Shown here one piece after another: positions 1 to 10,559 of a stretch of DNA of 13,917 nucleotides; position 1 is the first letter of the stretch, and each line of letters opens with the position of its first letter. The translations under genes and the position numbers were made by a program. This DNA is from Conidiobolus incongruus B7586 (lineage: Eukaryota > Entomophthoromycota > Entomophthoromycetes > Entomophthorales > Conidiobolaceae): positions 1 to 13,917 of the forward strand of contig JNEM01011433.1 of the NCBI GenBank assembly GCA_000697335.1. Reading direction: 5' to 3'. Under the pieces are notes generated by a model. It searched no databases and was not told the origin of the DNA. It worked only from the letters and a program-made list of their open reading frames with translations.

Positions 1-588
1 GATATTTTTTAATAAATTAATTTTAATTTTTATAATATATTATAATAGTATATAGTTTTTAAATTAATTTTTAATGGTATATTACCTTTTAACAAGCTTT
101 ATATTATTTTTTTTCAAAATAAATCAAATATAAACAGGCGTTTTTATTATAAATTAAAGATATTTATTATTCTATATTATAGTTATAAAATATATTTAAT
201 TAAAATTAATAAAATATTATTTAAAAGAAATAATTAAAAAAAGTAACAATATCTAGTATATTTACTAAGCTATAAACTTTGTAATAACTAATGTTTTTGG
301 TAATTAAAAAATATATTTGCAAGAAAAAAAATTCTAGTAAATAAATTAAATTTGTTTATAAAATATTAAATTTTATAGTTTTTAATTAAAAGGACAGTTT
401 TTTATGTGATAGAAGCTTACCAGAAGTATAGCAAAGAGTTATTAATAATAAAAGAGAATATTAAATTTATATTATTATTTTAATTTTTATAAATCATATA
501 TTAATATAATTATATAATTTTAATTTTAAAATTTTGCCAATATTTAATTTCTATACAAATAAATTAAAATTTCACATTTACCTTCTCT
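1..588. other. AT-rich intergenic stretch
   Basis: Extremely AT-rich DNA with stops in every frame and many poly-A and poly-T tracts. I see no coding region, RNA gene or strong repeat. It lies downstream of the possible minus-strand membrane-protein gene that starts at 589, so any 3' UTR of that gene would fall here. Confidence 0.6.
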
Positions 589-1262
589 TTAAATAAGTTC
601 GAATGAATTTGGCTTAAACATTGAAGAAATATTTTGATCAAACATCACAATAGCTGATGATAACAGCTGTGAAAGAAGTGAAAAAGTGTGTGAGTTCGGC
701 TATGAAGGCTTGGTAGCCCATATTAGTCGCTGGAAATGTGTAGTAAGTTTCGGTTTTTGATAGCATTTGGAGACCATTGAAGGCAAATAAGCATACAAAT
801 GTGAATTGGAGAAGCCGTCTGAAAACTATTAAGCCGAACAAAAATATACAAACAATTGTATGTTGGAACAAGTTAGGAAGAATATTTCTAGGACCATTAC
901 TGATATGCAATAACCGGAGTGGATATACAGTTGAGGGATTATTAAAAAGGCGAACTTGCACCAATATGGACGTTTGGCGAATATCGCTATGAATAATAAT
1001 CCAATAGATACACACATGCCATTAATGACTGCGAAGGTACACAGTTTAATCCCTCTGTGAATACCTCTCTTACTTATTCTTTTAACAAAAATTTACCAAT
1101 TTAATGATTCTATTTATACCACAAATAGCAAACTTAGCCACTACGCCATCCCTAACAACTTTAGTCATACTTGAAATTAGAATGGCAGGAGGATCAGGAT
1201 TCGGCAAGATTATGATCTCGTTAAATCTTGAATGAAAGAGATCTTGCGATGATATGATACTT
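589..1262 (-). pseudogene. Possible 7TM receptor-like gene or its relic (multi-exon, incomplete)
   Basis: This block is clearly less AT-rich than its surroundings, and its minus strand carries hydrophobic coding-like segments in several frames. One segment reads from about 1262 to 1120 and includes EIIILPNPDPPAILISSM and VVRDGVVAKFAIC. A donor GTATAA (1119-1114) and an acceptor CGCAG (ending 1029) would join it in phase across 91 nt to a second segment from 1028. That one includes SIGLLFIAIFAKRPYWCKF and LYIHSGYCISVMVLEIFF and stays open to about 829. Further hydrophobic stretches follow in other frames, such as LLQFTFVCLFAFNGLQML and AELTHFFTSFTAVIISY. A possible C-terminus NISSMFKPNSFELI ends with a stop at 589-591. 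Alternating transmembrane-like and polar segments suggest a class A-like receptor. I found no start exon, no first transmembrane helix and no single consistent splicing path, so it may be a decayed copy. The assignment is inference; the hydrophobicity and the local rise in GC are seen directly. Confidence 0.33.
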
Positions 1263-2524
1263 TAATAAATTGTTAGTTTATTTTTGTGTCAAACAGTTTT
1301 CTACATTGTTAAATGATGTACTGATTTGAACTAATTGAATCATTGGGTAAAGGTATCAAATTTAGAAAATTTGATGAAATTTATTTAATGGATAATATAT
1401 AAAAATATACACTGTTGATATAAAACTTGTTTTAACCTATTACTATACACTGATGATTAATTATTTTAATAAAAAAACCAAATACTAGTCTTGACATTTA
1501 ATTTAGTATAACTAGGGTAATATAAAAATCTCAAAACTCCATAATCCATACCAATATTTTGACCCAATACAAACACTATTCCACCTTAATCAGTTGTTAA
1601 AATATATGAACTTCAATAAAAACTGTCTTGAAATTATATAATTCATTTAATTTAAAATAAATTTGCACATTTATTATTTAGTGATTTTACTATGAAAGGT
1701 ATAAAAATCTTTTCTAAATATTCAAAATAATAGAATATTCTGAAAAGTGTTTTTTAGTTTACTAGTATTGGTCAAGTTGGAATTAAGGTTTAAAAGTAAT
1801 TCACTGAGAGTAGAAATTGAAAATTAATACAAATTTTCTCAGTCAGTTTGAGAGTTTCAAAATAATTTCGAATTAATTAATAATTGATAATTTTTTAATT
1901 TTTAGGTAATTTTTAATTTATTTATTTTATATATAACTGAGAATTTCATTTAAAATGACTTAATTAAAAAGTTCAAAATATTTTATTTATTATATAAAAA
2001 TTTATAAATTTAATTTGATTCAGCTTTCAAAAATTATTGAGGAGATCTTTTAATTAAAAATGATTTTTGTCAATTATCAAACCTAGCTGTTGATTGGTTA
2101 GGAAATGCCTGCAATATATTTATCAAAACCAATTAATCATCTTAATTGATTTTTCAATATATCATCATAATAAAAGAGACTTTAACTTTATTTGAACTAT
2201 GTTAGTTTCTATAATAGCTTAACATCATCGTTTCTCTTTTTAATAAAACAAATTTTGAAATTTGTTACTGATTTTATTGTCTTAAATTGAGGATATAAAA
2301 ATTGTTAAAACATAAATCAATTAAATAAAATTCCATCTAAGTTGTTAAAGTTATTATATTATAGTGCACAAAATATATATTATTTCTAAAAAATTGTGTT
2401 TATTTAGAATAATTAATAACATAATGCTAAATTTATACTGACTGAAAAAATAATTCAAAAATAAGGTCATAAAATGAGTAAAATTAAATCCCATAATAAT
2501 AATTCCAATTAATTCGATTATTTA
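1263..2524. other. AT-rich intergenic stretch
   Basis: AT-rich DNA with no open frame of note and no RNA gene that I can recognise. It separates the minus-strand receptor-like block from the plus-strand six-exon gene, so it may hold divergent promoters, but I see no clear TATA box. A loose inverted repeat joins AATAAAAGAGAC near 2170 with GTTTCTCTTTTTAAT near 2230. Confidence 0.55.
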
Positions 2525-2596
2525 ATGACTGTTTATTTAGGAATTAATCTAATCCAAACACCTCAAATCGATTTTTTAATAATAATAATAAAACCA

Positions 2597-3989
2597 ATGG
2601 AATTTGAACAACTCTTAGACAAGTAAATCTTTTAAATATTAAACTACGTCTAAATCCTATTAATCAATTTTAGAATAATTGAATTAAGTCAAATATCAAA
2701 ACAGGAATACCTTTCCAAAAAATTACAAAATTGTATATCAAGTTTAGATCAAATATTATTATTGATTAATAAGTTTAAAAATTTAAAATTAGAAATAACA
2801 TATTCACCATTAGTAAACTATTGATTGTTTTTTATTATATTCAAGTTAATATGATAATTTAGGATAATCAATCAATTGAGAATGTAACAGAGGCTAGCAA
2901 TAATACAAAATTACAGAGTGATAATTGTAAAAATTTTAATAATGTTGAAATTCGTCCCAAAAATTTTAAAAACAGAGAACTTTACCAAGCTGAGGAATTA
3001 GATATTATCAAACCTAAAAAATTGAAACCATCAACTGTAATTAAATATATATTTAAGTAACAAATTAATGCTAAATTACTATTATTAGGATTGTGAAAAT
3101 ATCAACCTCAAAAATGAACTACAAACTCCTCAATGGATAGTGAATTTACCAGTAATTATTGCAAAACTTATAAATTATCAAATTTTAATAAGAATTTAGA
3201 ATGTAAAAATTTTACAAAATTACCAAGGTTTAAAACTTGAAGAATTTGAATTTAAAAGAGTCTTAGATTTGAAGCTTGAAACATTTGTGAACTTAATATT
3301 GAAAGATGGTAATTGATTGGGTTTAAGATTGATTGATGTTATTAATGAATTGAATTGTAGTCGATTACACATTTGGAGCAAGTCTAACACCATTGCATTT
3401 CAATCTAATTCGATCCAAATACAATCAGAGCTCGAAACGGAATGAATACTTCAAATTTCGGTTCAAAGCGAACGATTTCGTAGCAGCTTTCGAATTGTAT
3501 TTGAAGGATGAATTACCACAAAATTTTCAATGGTTTAACAATCGATCAATAAGTTTAAAGAAAGTTATTAAATTTTCGAGGCTTGTACAAACTTACAATA
3601 CCAGTGGGACTAGATTTAAGATCAATGGAAGATTTGTGTGGATCATTGAGGCCAGGCCCAATACCGAAGTTGATCGGTTGGGAAATCAGAAGATGGATAT
3701 TAGGTTGGCATTGGGTCAATTCACGTCTGAACCTCCCAATATAGCATATATCAATGTATCTTTCAACTATTCGCCAACTGTTGTCGACCCTATACAGCCT
3801 TCGGTGGATGTGTCATTCTCGTCACCATGGCTTCCCCCATGGCTGCGTTGGAATCATGGCACACTCTCAGGAATCCCTAATATGGACTCTCAGGGTGGTA
3901 AAATCACAGTAATTGCCAAATACCAAGTAGGGTTTCAACTTGTGGAGTTGGTTCAAGAATTGGAAATTGAGGTAAAACACTTAGATTAA
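2597..3989 (+). CDS. Six-exon gene: unknown protein with C-terminal cadherin-like Ig-fold domain
   Basis: Exons lie at 2597-2622, 2674-2812, 2863-3036, 3089-3151, 3200-3308 and 3361-3989. All five introns are 48-52 nt, run from GTA to AG, and keep one frame, giving about 379 residues. Residues 1-50 look helical (QISKQEYLSKKLQN, SSLDQILLLINK). Residues 56-110 are Asn/Lys-rich and probably disordered. The last exon (171-379) is the best conserved-looking part. Residues about 292-375 match the pattern of dystroglycan-type cadherin-like (CADG/He_PIG) domains: FNYSPTVVDP, then LPPWLRW (328-334), GTLSGIP (337-343) and a closing strand pattern ITVIAKY. I see no signal peptide or membrane segment, so a cytosolic or nuclear Ig-fold protein is likely. 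I do not recognise the family and assign no function. The start is uncertain: an in-frame ATG at 2525 would add 24 residues, IIII-rich and low in complexity, so I prefer 2597. Exon 6 is visibly richer in G and C than exons 1-5. Confidence 0.75.
2623..2673 (+). other. Introns of the six-exon gene (first of five)
   Basis: Intron 1 (51 nt) runs from GTAAAT to ATTTTAG. The others are 2813-2862 (50 nt, GTAAAC), 3037-3088 (52 nt, GTAATT), 3152-3199 (48 nt, GTAATT) and 3309-3360 (52 nt, GTAATT). Each ends in TAG. Possible branch sites are CTAAAT or TTAAT motifs 10-25 nt before the acceptor. Intron 4 is a multiple of three and its only in-frame stop is the acceptor TAG itself. Confidence 0.7.
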
Positions 3990-4460
3990 ACATATTTTTA
4001 CAATATTTTTATTTATAAAAGTCTATTTAATTATTAAATTGGATATATTAATAAATTATTTTAATAATATTTTCAAAATTTTTATATAACATTTCATTTT
4101 TAATTATTAATGATTCTAAGATATTACTTTTTTTGAACACGATCAAATTATCACATAGGGTTGATTTATATTAGATTTTTTTAATTGTAAAATATAGTAT
4201 GTAATTATACACCGTTAATAAGAGTATAAATTATTAAAATATTGATTTTCTGTTTAATTAGTTTGATTAAGTTAAAAATTATATTAATAAATAAAAACAC
4301 TTTATATTAATCATATTAATATATTTTTTAATTATTCAAAATATATTATTAAATGAATTTTATAAAAAAAATATTTAAATGAATGAATAAATTTAAAGTG
4401 TTGAGAATTGATTAAAAGTTTTAATAATTTAAGATTTATAAAAAAAAATGAATAATAAAA
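3990..4460. other. AT-rich spacer between convergent genes
   Basis: This spacer lies between the stop of the six-exon gene and the 3' end of the minus-strand tRNA-Ile gene. It is strongly AT-rich with many stops and should hold the 3' UTR of the six-exon gene. TTTTTACAATATTTTTAT just after the stop is plausible 3' UTR sequence. No gene is seen. Confidence 0.55.
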
Positions 4461-4464
4461 TATC

Positions 4465-4469
4465 AAAAA
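4465..4469 (-). terminator. RNA polymerase III terminator of tRNA-Ile
   Basis: Five T residues on the minus strand begin two bases past the discriminator base, the usual Pol III stop signal. Confidence 0.85.
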
Positions 4470-4470
4470 G

Positions 4471-4544
4471 TGCTCCCAACAGGGATCGAACCTGTGACCT
4501 TGGCGTTATTAGCACCACGCTCTAACCAACTGAGCTATGGGAGC
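4471..4544 (-). tRNA. tRNA-Ile (anticodon AAU)
   Basis: The reverse complement begins GCTCCCATAGCTCAGTTGG and folds as a full cloverleaf. The 7-bp acceptor stem pairs GCTCCCA with TGGGAGC, and the discriminator is A at 4471. The D arm is AGCTCAGTTGGTTAGAGC. The anticodon loop CTAATAA gives AAT, which is read as AAU (inosine-modified in eukaryotes). The T arm contains GGTTCGATCCC, a good B box. There is no intron and no encoded CCA, as expected for a eukaryotic nuclear gene. It is 74 nt long. The sequence closely follows the usual eukaryotic tRNA-Ile(AAU). Confidence 0.96.
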
Positions 4545-4559
4545 TTGTTCTTTGAAAGA

Positions 4560-7500
4560 AGAACTATGTTAATATTCAACAAATTCGACTATATTTCATC
4601 TATCTATTACATTCCATTATTCAATTCCAACCTATCCTTTTCCAAATTTTATTATGTCTGATTATTATTTTAACCAAAACTACTTATTTTAAATATTCAT
4701 TTTTATTTTCAATTTTAATTATTTTTCTTTTTTCTTTATATTTATATATTTTTCTCTTTTCCATTATGAACATCATTTCTTTAATCTATATTAAGTCTAC
4801 TCTTTTGGTTCTATCTATTAATCTATCTGCCTAATTCAATTTTAGTTTAAATATTGTTATAAAAATATACCTTAACATAATTAATAATGAAATACATTAA
4901 AAAATTAATTATTTTTTAGTATATGAAATTCTGAATTTGATAACATAGTAAGTAATTATAGTCTTGAATTGATAAGTTTATCATATGACAATTAAAAGTT
5001 ATAAATAATCATTATATTAAGTAATAATAAATTACCTTAAAGTTATCATAGTTATAATTATCCTATAAAATTACAAACAATGTCCGTTACCATTAAAACT
5101 ATCTGATAATTAATTATAATAATACAAAGAAATTTATATCTTTTATAGAAACCTACCTTATTATTATATAACCTAATATCAAATGAATGATTCTTTAGTC
5201 TATTTACAATGTCTTATGATTTACTACTTTACAATTAAATATATCTCTTAAATATCTAATCCATAATAAAATTTCATAAATCAATTAAATCTATTAATTA
5301 TACATTTTAGTCCATAATAATCTACCCTTAATATAACAATGAACTCAATGTATTAAATATGATAAGGTGACAACAAATTGTAATAATAATGAAAATTAAA
5401 TTTTATAATATTAAGTAATACAACTGACAAATTGTAATGTTGACGATGAATCATTCTATCACAATAAACAACATTTTAGAATATTTTTTAATAAAGCATT
5501 TAATTTAACAATTTTAGCAATTACAATATTCTTAAATGAAATTAGTATAGTATTGCATTAGAATTAATAATGTTTTTATTTTTATGGATTTTAATAATTT
5601 TAATTTACAAATATGAGATGATTTCATCAAATCTTTGATAATTTAATAAAACTATAATATTGTATCAATAATATCAATTTTGTTTGAATTTGAAATAATT
5701 TTAGTCTCATAATTGTTTATTATTTCTTTTATCTGATTGTTAAGATATATAAAAACTATCTAGAGTGATTTAATGTGGATTTTAGAGATATCATCTTATC
5801 ATAAAATTTGCTCAAGCTGTAATGAAAGTATAGATCATTTCTGATATGGAACCTATCATTATATAATCTAGAGGAGACTTGATAAATTATTAAAGATTAT
5901 CAGGATTTTTAGGAAGACTGGTGCTAAATTTCACGAACCCAACAACAAAAGGATCCCAAGATAACTTCAAATGACAATGGAGCTGAAAGTATCAAATAAA
6001 CTTGGTGGGTAACTGAAAATTCCCATTTGTGAAATAGAACTCATCTATGGTGAATTCTATTAATATTGAGTGAAAATCTAGATTTTAAGTATTACAAAAA
6101 ACAATAAATAATAAGTCTAAATTAAATTTCGGTTAATTAATACTCTATATTACAGATGATGATACTATATACATTAGATTATTTAAATACACTTATTATA
6201 TTTTGAATGATAAAATTATAAATGTGTTTATTATTAAAATTGAAATATTCTGTAATATTGTGCCGAGTTAGTATGATTTCATAGGTTTAATATTTCATTA
6301 AAATTGTTGCAGTTGGAGGTAAAAATGTTTGAGTTTAATTTAGTATCAAATTAAAGTCTTAGTAATGATAAAGAATTGAATTTGGCTATGGCATGACTAT
6401 TCAATTATGTTTAATGAAATAGACAGTTTGAAGCTTTGCCATAAACTAAAGATTTCTGGTAATAATACGTGAGTTGAAGAGCTTAAATAATATTGGTTAA
6501 ATTTGACACATTCGATCATTTAAAACCCAGATAAAAACAAAAAATGCTCAAAAATTTATAATCGACGAATAAAATGAGACAAAATGATCTCTTCATCTCA
6601 AAAAGATCATCTATATTGTGATCTATGAAAGTAAAACTAATTTTGACTTTTATCTGGATATTATTATGATTATTAATTTAACAACAATAAATATAGTGGT
6701 GAATTAATATAACTTCAAAACCTTCTTTATATTGATTAATTAATCATTGCAATTAGTGAAATTTTTTAATTTAAATCAATCTTTTCCAAAGTTATGAAAA
6801 TATATAACTCTGAAGAAATTTAATAATTTCATAAAAGAGACTAAAATCGATAACTATAACTGACCAAATATGAATAAAACTTTTTGGATAAATAATGATA
6901 TCATTCATGTTACAATTTTGATTGAATATAAATGAATTATTAATTCTCAGTTTTATTTAATATTCGTCAACTTACTTTTTTATAAGTGAATATATTTCAA
7001 GTTTAGAAATTTTTTGAGAAATAGGAAATTTTCCACAACTCAAGTGATAGAATGATGTCATAATCTGTCAACTGAAGTAAAATTGAAATTTATCATGATT
7101 AACTTGTAATGATATGTGATTTGGCTAAAGTTAAAAACATTTTAAGTCTGGAAAGATTTTCTCCAATTGAATTCTAGGGAAAAGAATTAATATGACGTCA
7201 TAATATATAGATATTCAAGAAATTTAAACAAATTATTTATCACTACGTAGATATTAAAATTAACAAATATATTTTATTATTCAAAATATTAACATTAAAT
7301 GATTTCAAAATTATTGGAATTATATTTGCCACAACTCTTAAACTATTTTCCCCTATTAAAATAAAAAAAAATAAATAATTAAAATTGATTATTACTGTTA
7401 TTGGCAAGGATTTGGACTAGATTAAATTAATTAACCTCAAATTTTGATTAATTTTTAATAACAATCTCAAATCAATCATTGGATTAATCATTCAAGGGGT

Positions 7501-8260
7501 GATTGATGTTATCAATTTTTGAAATATAAGAATGATAGATATCTTAATAAAATTCTGAATTCATCGGTTTTGGAAAACGGAATTTAATGGGAATGAATCA
7601 TGGATTTTTACTTAAAAATATCACTGAAATTAATCAATTTAAGAACCGAAAACTTTGATTAGGGTTCATCCAACTCAAATGGTGTCATAATTGGTTAATT
7701 TTGAAAATTTTTTGAATGCAGTTAGTTGATTTGCTATTATCAACATGCTGAACTGGAACCTTTTGACCAATTAGAGGGAACCTCTTTATCTAATTTGCTT
7801 TGATTAGATTGGGTGATTGAAACAATTTTATTCAACTCCATTGAATGTTCAATTTAATTCAAAATTAATGAAGGTTATTGGCACAAGTACTAATTAAAAT
7901 ATTATTAGTATTTCTATTGTTATTGAAAAGGGTATGATTAGTAATATTGAGAACTATTTATGATATAATTTGTAATAGAAATTAGGAATTAATTAATATT
8001 TTTTGTTATTAAATATGAAATTTTTATTTGTATAATTTGATTAATTAAAATATTGAAATGTGATGAAAATAATTGTAAAAATACCTAATAAGGGAAAAGA
8101 GGAAGACTATTGATTTCAAGTTATCACAGAAATTTGTACTCTAATTGGTAAAAAATTTAGATAGAATTATTCCACACACTCCCAATAGACGAATCATTCG
8201 ACCCGATAATTAAATCATCTTTTATTTACACCAGATTACATATTTGAATTTTAGGGACCA
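4560..8260. other. Gene-poor AT-rich region
   Basis: About 3.7 kb without any supported gene. The first part (to about 4.9 kb) is rich in T and C on the plus strand; the rest is AT-rich with frequent stops. Slightly less AT-biased patches occur at about 5.87-6.08 kb and 7.38-7.87 kb. In the second, one frame from 7731 reads LICYYQHAELEPFDQLEG, then a single TGA, then LDWVIETILFNSIECSI. This is too short to call, and I recognise no transposase or reverse transcriptase motif. The last kilobase contains three copies of a TGRYGTCATAAT motif (see 7053, 7193, 7680). The end of the region should include the kinase promoter. Confidence 0.55.
7193..7200. promoter_or_regulatory. Perfect CRE-type palindrome TGACGTCA
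   Basis: TGACGTCA is the consensus site for ATF/CREB-type bZIP factors. In fission yeast the stress factor Atf1 binds such sites. It lies about 1.08 kb upstream of the kinase TATA box, in DNA where GC-containing 8-mers are rare. Its use as an enhancer for the kinase is inference; the distance is large for a fungal promoter. Confidence 0.3.
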
Positions 8261-8269
8261 TTTTAAACG

Positions 8270-8277
8270 TATAAAAG
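8270..8277 (+). promoter_or_regulatory. TATA box of the kinase gene
   Basis: TATAAAAG is followed at once by a pyrimidine-rich tract (CCCTCTCTTCCGCC, about 8280-8293) where transcription could start. This predicts a leader of nearly 400 nt before the kinase ATG at 8690. TATA boxes are common on stress-induced fungal genes, which would suit this kinase. Confidence 0.55.
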
Positions 8278-8406
8278 AGCCCTCTCTTCCGCCAGATATA
8301 TCAGCTTTTAATTACTTTTAAATTTTTACCTTACACATTCAATTTCAAATAATCACCTGCTATTTGCTTGATATTGAATACTTGTTTGTTATTATTGACG
8401 ATTTGC

Positions 8407-8445
8407 ATGAGCATTGGCCAGCGCTATATTGGTTTAAGAGTATAA
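8407..8445 (+). CDS. Upstream ORF of 12 codons in the kinase leader
   Basis: The only ATG I find between the presumed transcription start and the kinase ATG opens a 12-codon ORF (MSIGQRYIGLRV, then TAA). It ends 244 nt before the main start. A single short upstream ORF in a long leader often lowers translation and can tie it to stress. Whether it is translated is unknown, and a leader intron could remove it. Confidence 0.3.
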   Translation: MSIGQRYIGLRV

Positions 8446-8689
8446 AAAGTGTTTATTGGAGTTTATTTATTGGAACAAAATTTCCCCCTAGCCATATCAT
8501 TCAACTAAAAAAACCTGAATCTCAACTCAAAAATTTGAGATTAATTATAACCAATTTCATTCATTGATTATCCGAGTCTACATTTCCATTTCTAATCAAT
8601 CAAATTATCCACGATTTCTCCCTAAACCTATTATTATTGTTTTTTTCATTATTTATTATTAAAGCAACCCATATTCCCCATTTACAACC

Positions 8690-10270
8690 ATGTTAAGTTC
8701 AATCAAATCAATTTTCAAAAACAATCAAAAAAATAACTTGACTAAAGACTCTAAAGCTAGTAAGATGACGAAGAAGGTTACTATCCAAACACCGACGCCA
8801 TCTTCACATACTCCTGTTCAGGTTCCTACCTTAGCTTCCAACACTAAGGTTTATCCTTCTCCTCCTGAACAACAATTCGATGTCAAAACAGGCGAACCCC
8901 TCCCTATATTTCCCACTCTCGTTTCTCAATACCGTCTGATACAAAGAATGGGAGAGTAAGTTGTTTATTCTACCATATTTAGGATGTTACTAACTTTGCT
9001 TTTTAGTGGTGCTTTTAGCGTAGTCTATCGTGCCTACGACCAACTGCGCGGACATGAAGTTGCTATCAAAGCGGTTCGCAAACATGAACTCAGCCAATCC
9101 CAACGTGCTAGCATTCATAAGGAGATCTCTATTCTTCGTTCCTGCGATCACCCCAACATAACACAACTCTACGACTTCCAGGAATCGGATATGCATTACT
9201 TTATTATCATGGAACTCGTTTCCGGCGGTGAGTTATTTAATGCAATTGTTGAGCATACATATTTCTCCGAGCCTTTAGCCAGACATATTATCACTCAAGT
9301 TGCCGAAGGCATTCATTATCTTCATAGCCAACGCGGTGTTGTCCACCGTGATATCAAGCCCGAAAATATCCTCTTTGAACCTATTCCTATCATTGAAGAT
9401 CCTCAACCTTACATTGACCAAGGATATAAGGTCTATCCAGGACGTGGAAAAGAGGGATACATTGTTGAAGGCATTGGTGGCGCTGGTATTGGTCGAGTTA
9501 AAATCGCCGATTTTGGCCTCAGCAAGACTATCTGGAGTGACAACACTATGACCCCTTGTGGTACTGTTGGATACACTGCCCCAGAAATTGTGAATGATCA
9601 GCGATACAGTTTAAGTGTCGACCTTTGGGCTTTGGGCTGTGTGTTGTATACTATGCTTTGTGGTTTCCCTCCTTTCTACGATGAAGATATTCAAGTTCTC
9701 ACAGAAAAAGTAGCACATGGTTATTACACTTTCTTATCTCCCTGGTGGGATCCTGTCTCCAAAAGTGCCAAGGACCTTGTAGCTCATTTGCTGCTCGTTG
9801 ATCCTGTTCAAAGATACACAATTGATGAATTCATGTGCCATCCATGGTGCCGTATTGTTAACCCTCCATCCCCTCCTACACAAAGTGATCTTGTTCAAAC
9901 TCCTACTCAAGAATTTACTATCTCTTCAGTTATCACACCAAGTGTTACACTGCGTGAAGCCTTTGATGTATCATATGCAGTTCACTTGATGGGAGATGAT
10001 CACCACAGAGAAATGCGCGCTAAGAACAAACATCAACGTCGTCAACAAGGAGCCCCCTCAATGATTCCTATCGTCGAAACACCTACTGAAGGTACAGGTC
10101 AGGGATTCAATTATGAAGCCCACAACCTTCTAGAAAGTTTAATGTGTCGTGAAGCTAAGAAGAACGGAGGTGAATTCCAATTCTCACTTAACCCTGACAA
10201 TGCCACGCTACTCAACCGACGCAAGAACAAGAACAAGAACCTTCAACAAACCACGGCGGTTCAAGCTTAA
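8690..10270 (+). CDS. Rck2/Srk1-type Ser/Thr protein kinase (CAMK group, MAPK-activated)
   Basis: Two exons (8690-8955 and 9007-10270) encode 509 residues. The protein transfers phosphate from ATP to Ser/Thr. Residues 1-79 are a Ser/Thr/Pro/Lys-rich tail. The kinase domain spans about 80-370: glycine loop GDGAFSVV (88-95), VAIK with K110, alpha-C E128, HRD with catalytic D204 then KPEN, DFG with D257, activation segment TPCGTVGYTAPE (271-282) and HPW (367-369). An insert of about 40 residues between KPENILF and the DFG, with GIGGAGIGRVKIADFGLSK, is typical of fungal Rck2/Srk1 kinases. These are substrates of the Hog1/Sty1 stress MAP kinases and slow translation or the cell cycle under stress. 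The basic C-terminal stretch TLLNRRKNKNKN (about 491-502) could be a MAPK docking site (inference). The start ATG follows ACC, a good eukaryotic context, and precedes the whole domain. All catalytic residues are present. Codon use is much richer in GC than the surroundings, as for an expressed gene. Confidence 0.95.
8956..9006 (+). other. Intron of the kinase gene
   Basis: This 51-nt intron starts with the perfect donor GTAAGT, has a perfect TACTAAC branch site at 8988-8994 and ends CTTTTTAG. It splits the aspartate codon within the glycine-rich loop (GA|T). Removing it restores the GxGxFxxV motif, which confirms the splice. Confidence 0.95.
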
Positions 10271-10379
10271 ATCGTTGCTAATATTTATTGATTGCTGGAC
10301 TATTTTAATAACTAAGATGTATTTAATTTAAATTTCTCATTTATTAACGTTTATTATTCTGCTAAATTCGTCCGATCTC

Positions 10380-10487
10380 CTACACGAATTTTGGAGCAGC
10401 GATTAAGACTATAGTAACATTTCCACCTTGAGTATCCCGTAAATAGTACCAATTGGAACTATATCCACCATCGAGTTTTGTCTCTTA
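10380..10487 (-). CDS. Possible terminal exon of a convergent minus-strand gene
   Basis: The minus strand reads KLDGGYSSNWYYLRDTQGG followed by NVTIVLIAAPKFV and a TAG stop at 10380-10382. The block is much less AT-rich than its surroundings. An upstream AAG acceptor near 10488, with a branch-like TTAAC before it, could start the exon. An AATAAA signal on the minus strand lies at 10350-10355, 25 nt past the stop. A candidate first exon (ATG then SIAKLSN, then GTAAAA) lies at about 10720-10697, but the joining path of some 200 nt is unproven. If real, the gene converges on the kinase with 109 bp between the stops. I do not recognise the family. It could instead be part of the kinase 3' UTR. 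Confidence 0.3.
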
Positions 10488-10559
10488 TCTTAGGCAGAGT
10501 TAACATCTGTCAAATCATTGGCGCTAATTCTTCATTTTATTACTAACCCCTAATATAAA

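Noticed and set aside
777-992. Plus-strand frame of 71 codons in the first GC-richer block
   Set aside because: It has no ATG start near its beginning and overlaps the more convincing hydrophobic minus-strand readings; no domain is recognised.
2525-2596. In-frame ATG at 2525 as start of the six-exon gene
   Set aside because: It would add a low-complexity IIII-rich stretch, and TTATTTAG at 2533-2540 looks like part of a leader intron acceptor; kept only as an alternative.
5870-6080. Possible transposase remnant
   Set aside because: Short open pieces in two frames show no DDE-type or other transposase motif and no terminal inverted repeats.
8364-8567. Plus-strand frame of 67 codons before the kinase
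   Set aside because: It starts at TTG, lies in the presumed kinase leader and has no recognisable domain; the only ATG in the leader opens a different, 12-codon frame.
8990-9196. Minus-strand frame opposite the kinase
   Set aside because: It is the shadow of a strongly supported kinase exon.
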